DNA of 64,000 nucleotides, taken from contig CAUJLY010000006.1 in assembly GCA_963281155.1 (NCBI GenBank), positions 5,828,001-5,892,000 of the forward strand. The letters are read 5' to 3'. The DNA comes from Rhabditophanes sp. KR3021. Lineage: Eukaryota; Nematoda; Chromadorea; Rhabditida; Alloionematidae. Under the pieces are notes generated by a model. The model saw nothing but the letters and a program-made list of their open reading frames with translations, was not told the origin of the DNA and did not search any database. Position numbers and translations under genes: made by a program. Shown piece by piece: positions 60,301-64,000 of the stretch (its first letter is position 1; each line of letters starts with the position of its first letter).

Positions 60301-63300
60301 TTGTTGTTTTTGATAGCTGCTAACAAAAACATCCTTTAATAACAATGGTAAATAATAATAAGAGATACATTTTATACAACAAAATACTTATTTAACACAG
60401 GATACTAACATCGTTACAAATTGTCTGTCTGGCATTTGTAAACAATTATTAGATGTTTCGTTGCACAACTGTTTTCAAATTTAAAGTGTCATTCAAAACA
60501 TAATATTTTGTTTATTTTTTAAAGTAATAGCTGTCTCCATAAAGTTGTTGCTTTTATTTTTGTCTGAAACATTTTGCTTCCGCGTGCATCAAAGAAACTT
60601 TTAATGAGATATCCATGTATCAGATATTGGATATTGTATTTTTTATATTCTTTATAAATTTAAAACTTCTCTTTATATTACTCAATAGTGTTTTGAAATG
60701 TTATCCATGGAAATTTCTTTTATAATCTATAAACAATCCTGCTATACCAAATTCAGTAATTTTATTTTCTTCTTAATCCTATTGTTGTTTTGGAGTACCT
60801 ATTTATATCTATAACTTCCAAATTTAAAATTTCTTTATACAATAAAAACAAAAAATTGAAAGCAATTAATGCTTTTACTACAAACGGGCTAAATATTTAT
60901 TAAATATTATGTATGTACCATTTTAATTCCTCTTTCATTTTTTATTTAAACAAAATATTTATCTTGATAAATGTTTTATTAGGATAATATAAAACTTAGA
61001 AGTCTTTTGCCATTCATGTATATTAAATAATTTCAAAAAGCCAAATCCTTTCGCACATAAACATCCTTGTGTGTTTTACTCACTTTATAGCACACACTTT
61101 TTATTTTATTTTTGTCATAAATTGTTTACTTCACAATAAAATAATAACACAATTACACATTTTTCGGATAAAAAATATGATTACTTTATCAAAATTTGTA
61201 GACAAATTAATTGTTGACATTGTCTTATAAATATATTATTTATCTACAATAAAAACAGTCTCTCAAAGATGTATAAATTAAATGTGCAAAAATATTTGAC
61301 AACAAATTGATGACGCATTAATAAAGACTTTCTCATTTGTACTTGTGCAAGAAAACTACACTTTGTTGTTGTTATAGCACCTAATTCCTTTTAACTGAAA
61401 GATCTAGCGACTATCCTTAATCACCAATTGTCCCGCTAATTACAATTTCTTTCAGTAATTTACTATTAAAAATATTTACTTCTTGTTGTTTAACAAAAAA
61501 ATGATGGCATCATGGTGGGCTAAAAAGATTTCGTTCATAAAAACATGGTAGTTGAGTTGAGGTTGTTAAAAGCCTATGCATGGCTCACGTTTTGCAATAT
61601 AAACATATTTTTATTTTATTTTTGGTAGACAAACAATATAAACAAAATTGAAAACAAGCTTCATTTTTGGGCTTTTATAGTGCATCCGGGTTAAAATCTG
61701 TTGTGTCGTCTGTTTTTTTCAAAATATGAAGCACAGACATCCGCATACAAACATATTTACGATTTATACACAAAAAAGACAATCAAATCACATGTAGGAG
61801 ATGACATAATGCATCTTGATGGCAAGTCAACAAAAGAGAATGTTTAAGTTTAAAGTGGGAACTATATATAATACATATCAGAATACACATTTTTGTAACA
61901 TTTTCAGATCATCATTGTGTTATTTAACAGCAATAGAATGATAAAAAGCCAAAAAAGACACTTAATAACTTTTATTTTTTGCCATCCCACATATAATTAT
62001 AATAAAAAGCTAAGGCTTGTCCAATATTAAAAAAGATAAAATAAAGGGCGAGAAGTAAATACATAAATATATATAAATGTACATAAATACATATAAATAT
62101 ATTTTTGTGTGTTTACTTTCTACTTTTGTAATCATGAAACATACTCTCTGTTTCCCTATTTATTTTATTTTTGTTTTTAAAAAAATGATTTAATGATACG
62201 TGATAAATGAGCAAATAGATGTTGCTTAGAAATTAATGATGTTTTTATTTAATCTTTGTCATTCAAATTTGCCAAAGAATATATTATACTCTCTTTTGAT
62301 CACCTATGTTTATTTATTTATTATAGAAACAAATGAAGTTTAAATTTACTTTACACTTATTATTTTTGTTTTCCAACATATCTTTTATAAATAAATTTTT
62401 ATACTTGCCTATTCCGTGTTTTTTAACTTAAATGATGAATAATCTTTAACATATTTTATTAACTAAATGCAACTATAATCGTTAACCGTTTCTTTTTGCA
62501 TAACGTAAACATTACTCTATTAAAAGACAATGAATGTTTTCTTAATTTTGTTGTTTTTATTGCCAGATCATATCAAAATACATTGACACTACTTGTTTCA
62601 AAAAAGATTAAAAAAATACAAAATTAAATACAAATAAACATTCTTATTAAATGTTCTTTATCCATCATCTCTAAAAGCTTTTTCTTCCCCTTTTCAATTG
62701 CTCCAATTTTGAAATGTCTTTTGTATTATATTTTTTGTTTATTAATATTTTCTTATGTACATTATTATAAAAAATTTGTTTATCTCGAATGCAATAACAC
62801 TAGGTATTTGTCTTAGTTTATGTAGATTTTTTTATGTTTTCAAACAAACAACAATAGTAGAATACTTTTGATGCAAAAGTTCAAAGGTTATAAACAATTA
62901 TTTTTGTATATTACTGTCCGACTACGTATAATTATGTTTATTTATTGAGTTTTTATCAAAATAAATAATCCGATAGATTTCTTAATCATAACATTTGATG
63001 TCAGTTTATATATCGAATTAAGCATTTCAATCTTATTTTTTGATTTATTATAATCATTATAATCTTCGTAACTCATTTAAAAAAAGGTTTTCAAAAAATT
63101 AATTTGTTAATAATTCTTTTTATACTTGTCTTTTTAGTAAACATTTACTATTTTTTGGCTGGATATATTTATATCTATAAATATTACGTAAACAGCTATC
63201 TTTTTCCCCTCATGTGTGTTTGTGTGTCAAAAAACGTGATTATATGGGTGCAGATAGTGTTTGGAAGAGATGCGCCAACAAGCGTTATCACATTGACATG

Positions 63301-64000
63301 AGATCTTTATGCTAAGCATTTTTAATAATTGTTTACACAAACTTTTCTCCAGTTGCCTTGTTTTGATTACAGTCTCTATTTGATTCCATTACTTCAAAAG
63401 AAAATCACTTTGCAGGACGACAAGTAGTAGTGATTATGATATCATTAAAGGTTTTGTATGAACAACATTGATTCTGTTTGTTGATGTTTAAATTTGTGTC
63501 TTGTGATACTTGTTATTGTTTAATTATAATACACAAGATCATCTAGCATTTACTTATTGAATGTTTGTGTTTTAATTGCTTAAGCCTTTAAAAAATATTT
63601 GAATTTAATGCCTATCCTCAACTTGATCTTAATAAGAATTTATATCAAAAAGCACTTAAACAATATTTGATTTCAATTTGGCTCATCTTTTGTATGGCAA
63701 TTTAATACCAAACATATTAACTTCCGTTTAAACTTCATGATTATTGGAAAGATTTTGTATTCAGGTATAATTTAATCTGAAACTTTGTTTCTTTTTAAAA
63801 TATGACTTTATGTAAAAATTGAACACTTTTAAATTAAAAATACATTGACAAAGCATGTAAAGAATCTTAATTTTGCTTCATATTTAAACATTTTAAAAAT
63901 CAATGCTAAATATGACTTGAATTTTTAATCACAAAATTCGTCATTTCTGAACTCTATTATATCCAAATTTAAGCAAAAATCAGATCTTATATTATTTCGT
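57371..64000. other. 6.6 kb noncoding, T-skewed interval
   Basis: No open frame above 70 codons and no recognisable RNA gene. From about 59900 to 63600 the plus strand is clearly T-rich over A, as in introns of transcribed strands. TTTTATTTTTG recurs at 60201, 60552, 61104, 61614 and 62163. A less AT-rich patch lies at 63205-63305. The stretch could be a long intron or 5' regulatory region of a plus-strand gene beyond the window. Confidence 0.45.

Noticed and set aside
1..64000. CRISPR arrays, prokaryotic operons or phage genes
   Set aside because: The spliced genes, metazoan domain families and AATAAA signals show nuclear nematode DNA; no direct repeats with unique spacers are present.

Overview
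The window looks like a piece of a nematode nuclear genome. It is very AT-rich. Introns are few and mostly 40-110 bp, with GTAAGT-like donors and TTT(C/T)AG acceptors. Several genes have a TTTCAG/TTTTAG acceptor just before the start codon, as expected for spliced-leader trans-splicing. The protein families are nematode-typical: DB module, ground-like domain, multi-domain chitin-binding protein and ONECUT homeobox. The low intron density and AT content would suit a clade IV (Strongyloides/Rhabditophanes-like) worm, but the species is an inference. All exon joins below were made by hand from reading frame, splice consensus and protein similarity.

Layout, left to right. 1-4564 (+): 3' part of a large protein with tandem chitin-binding type-2 domains. 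4653-6798 (-): MALT1-type paracaspase, tail-to-tail with it. 8515-11099 (+): ONECUT (CUT plus homeodomain) transcription factor. 11719-12807 (-): coiled-coil/acidic protein of unknown function. 13340-13960 (-): broken coding relic. 15049-15668 (-): five-exon, 149-residue calmodulin-like protein whose exons are too short to show as long ORFs. 15.7-20.8 kb: noncoding. 20782-22469 (+): MFS (SLC17-like) transporter. 22850-23881 (+): short-chain dehydrogenase.

The centre (23961-36325, -) holds two tandem paralogous giant secreted proteins. They have a signal peptide, EGF modules and repeated vWA-like domains. The upstream copy also has a Ser/Thr mucin stretch built on 18- and 12-residue repeats and an extra C-terminal vWA-like domain. 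GATA sites (TGATAAGA) lie upstream of both genes, so intestinal expression is likely. Next come an SGSM3-type TBC-SH3-RUN RabGAP (36885-39419, -) and an SLC33A1 acetyl-CoA transporter (40554-45230, -). A large intron of the transporter hosts an antisense, three-exon ground-like gene (42422-42928, +).

The right part is sparse: a hAT transposase relic (about 47.5 kb), an allatostatin-C-like neuropeptide precursor (49236-49574, -), a DB-module secreted protein (51760-52336, -), an extremely Cys-rich repeat protein with a furin site and TATA box (53280-54716, -), an Asn/Gln-rich disordered protein (56210-57370, -), and 6.6 kb of noncoding, T-skewed DNA with a recurring T-rich motif.

Two otherwise intact genes (the mucin/vWA giant and SLC33A1) each carry a single extra base. 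Removing it restores a gapless alignment to the paralogue or to the human protein as recalled. Base-calling error is the simplest explanation, but the SLC33A1 site has the form AAA-TAG and deserves a check against reads.
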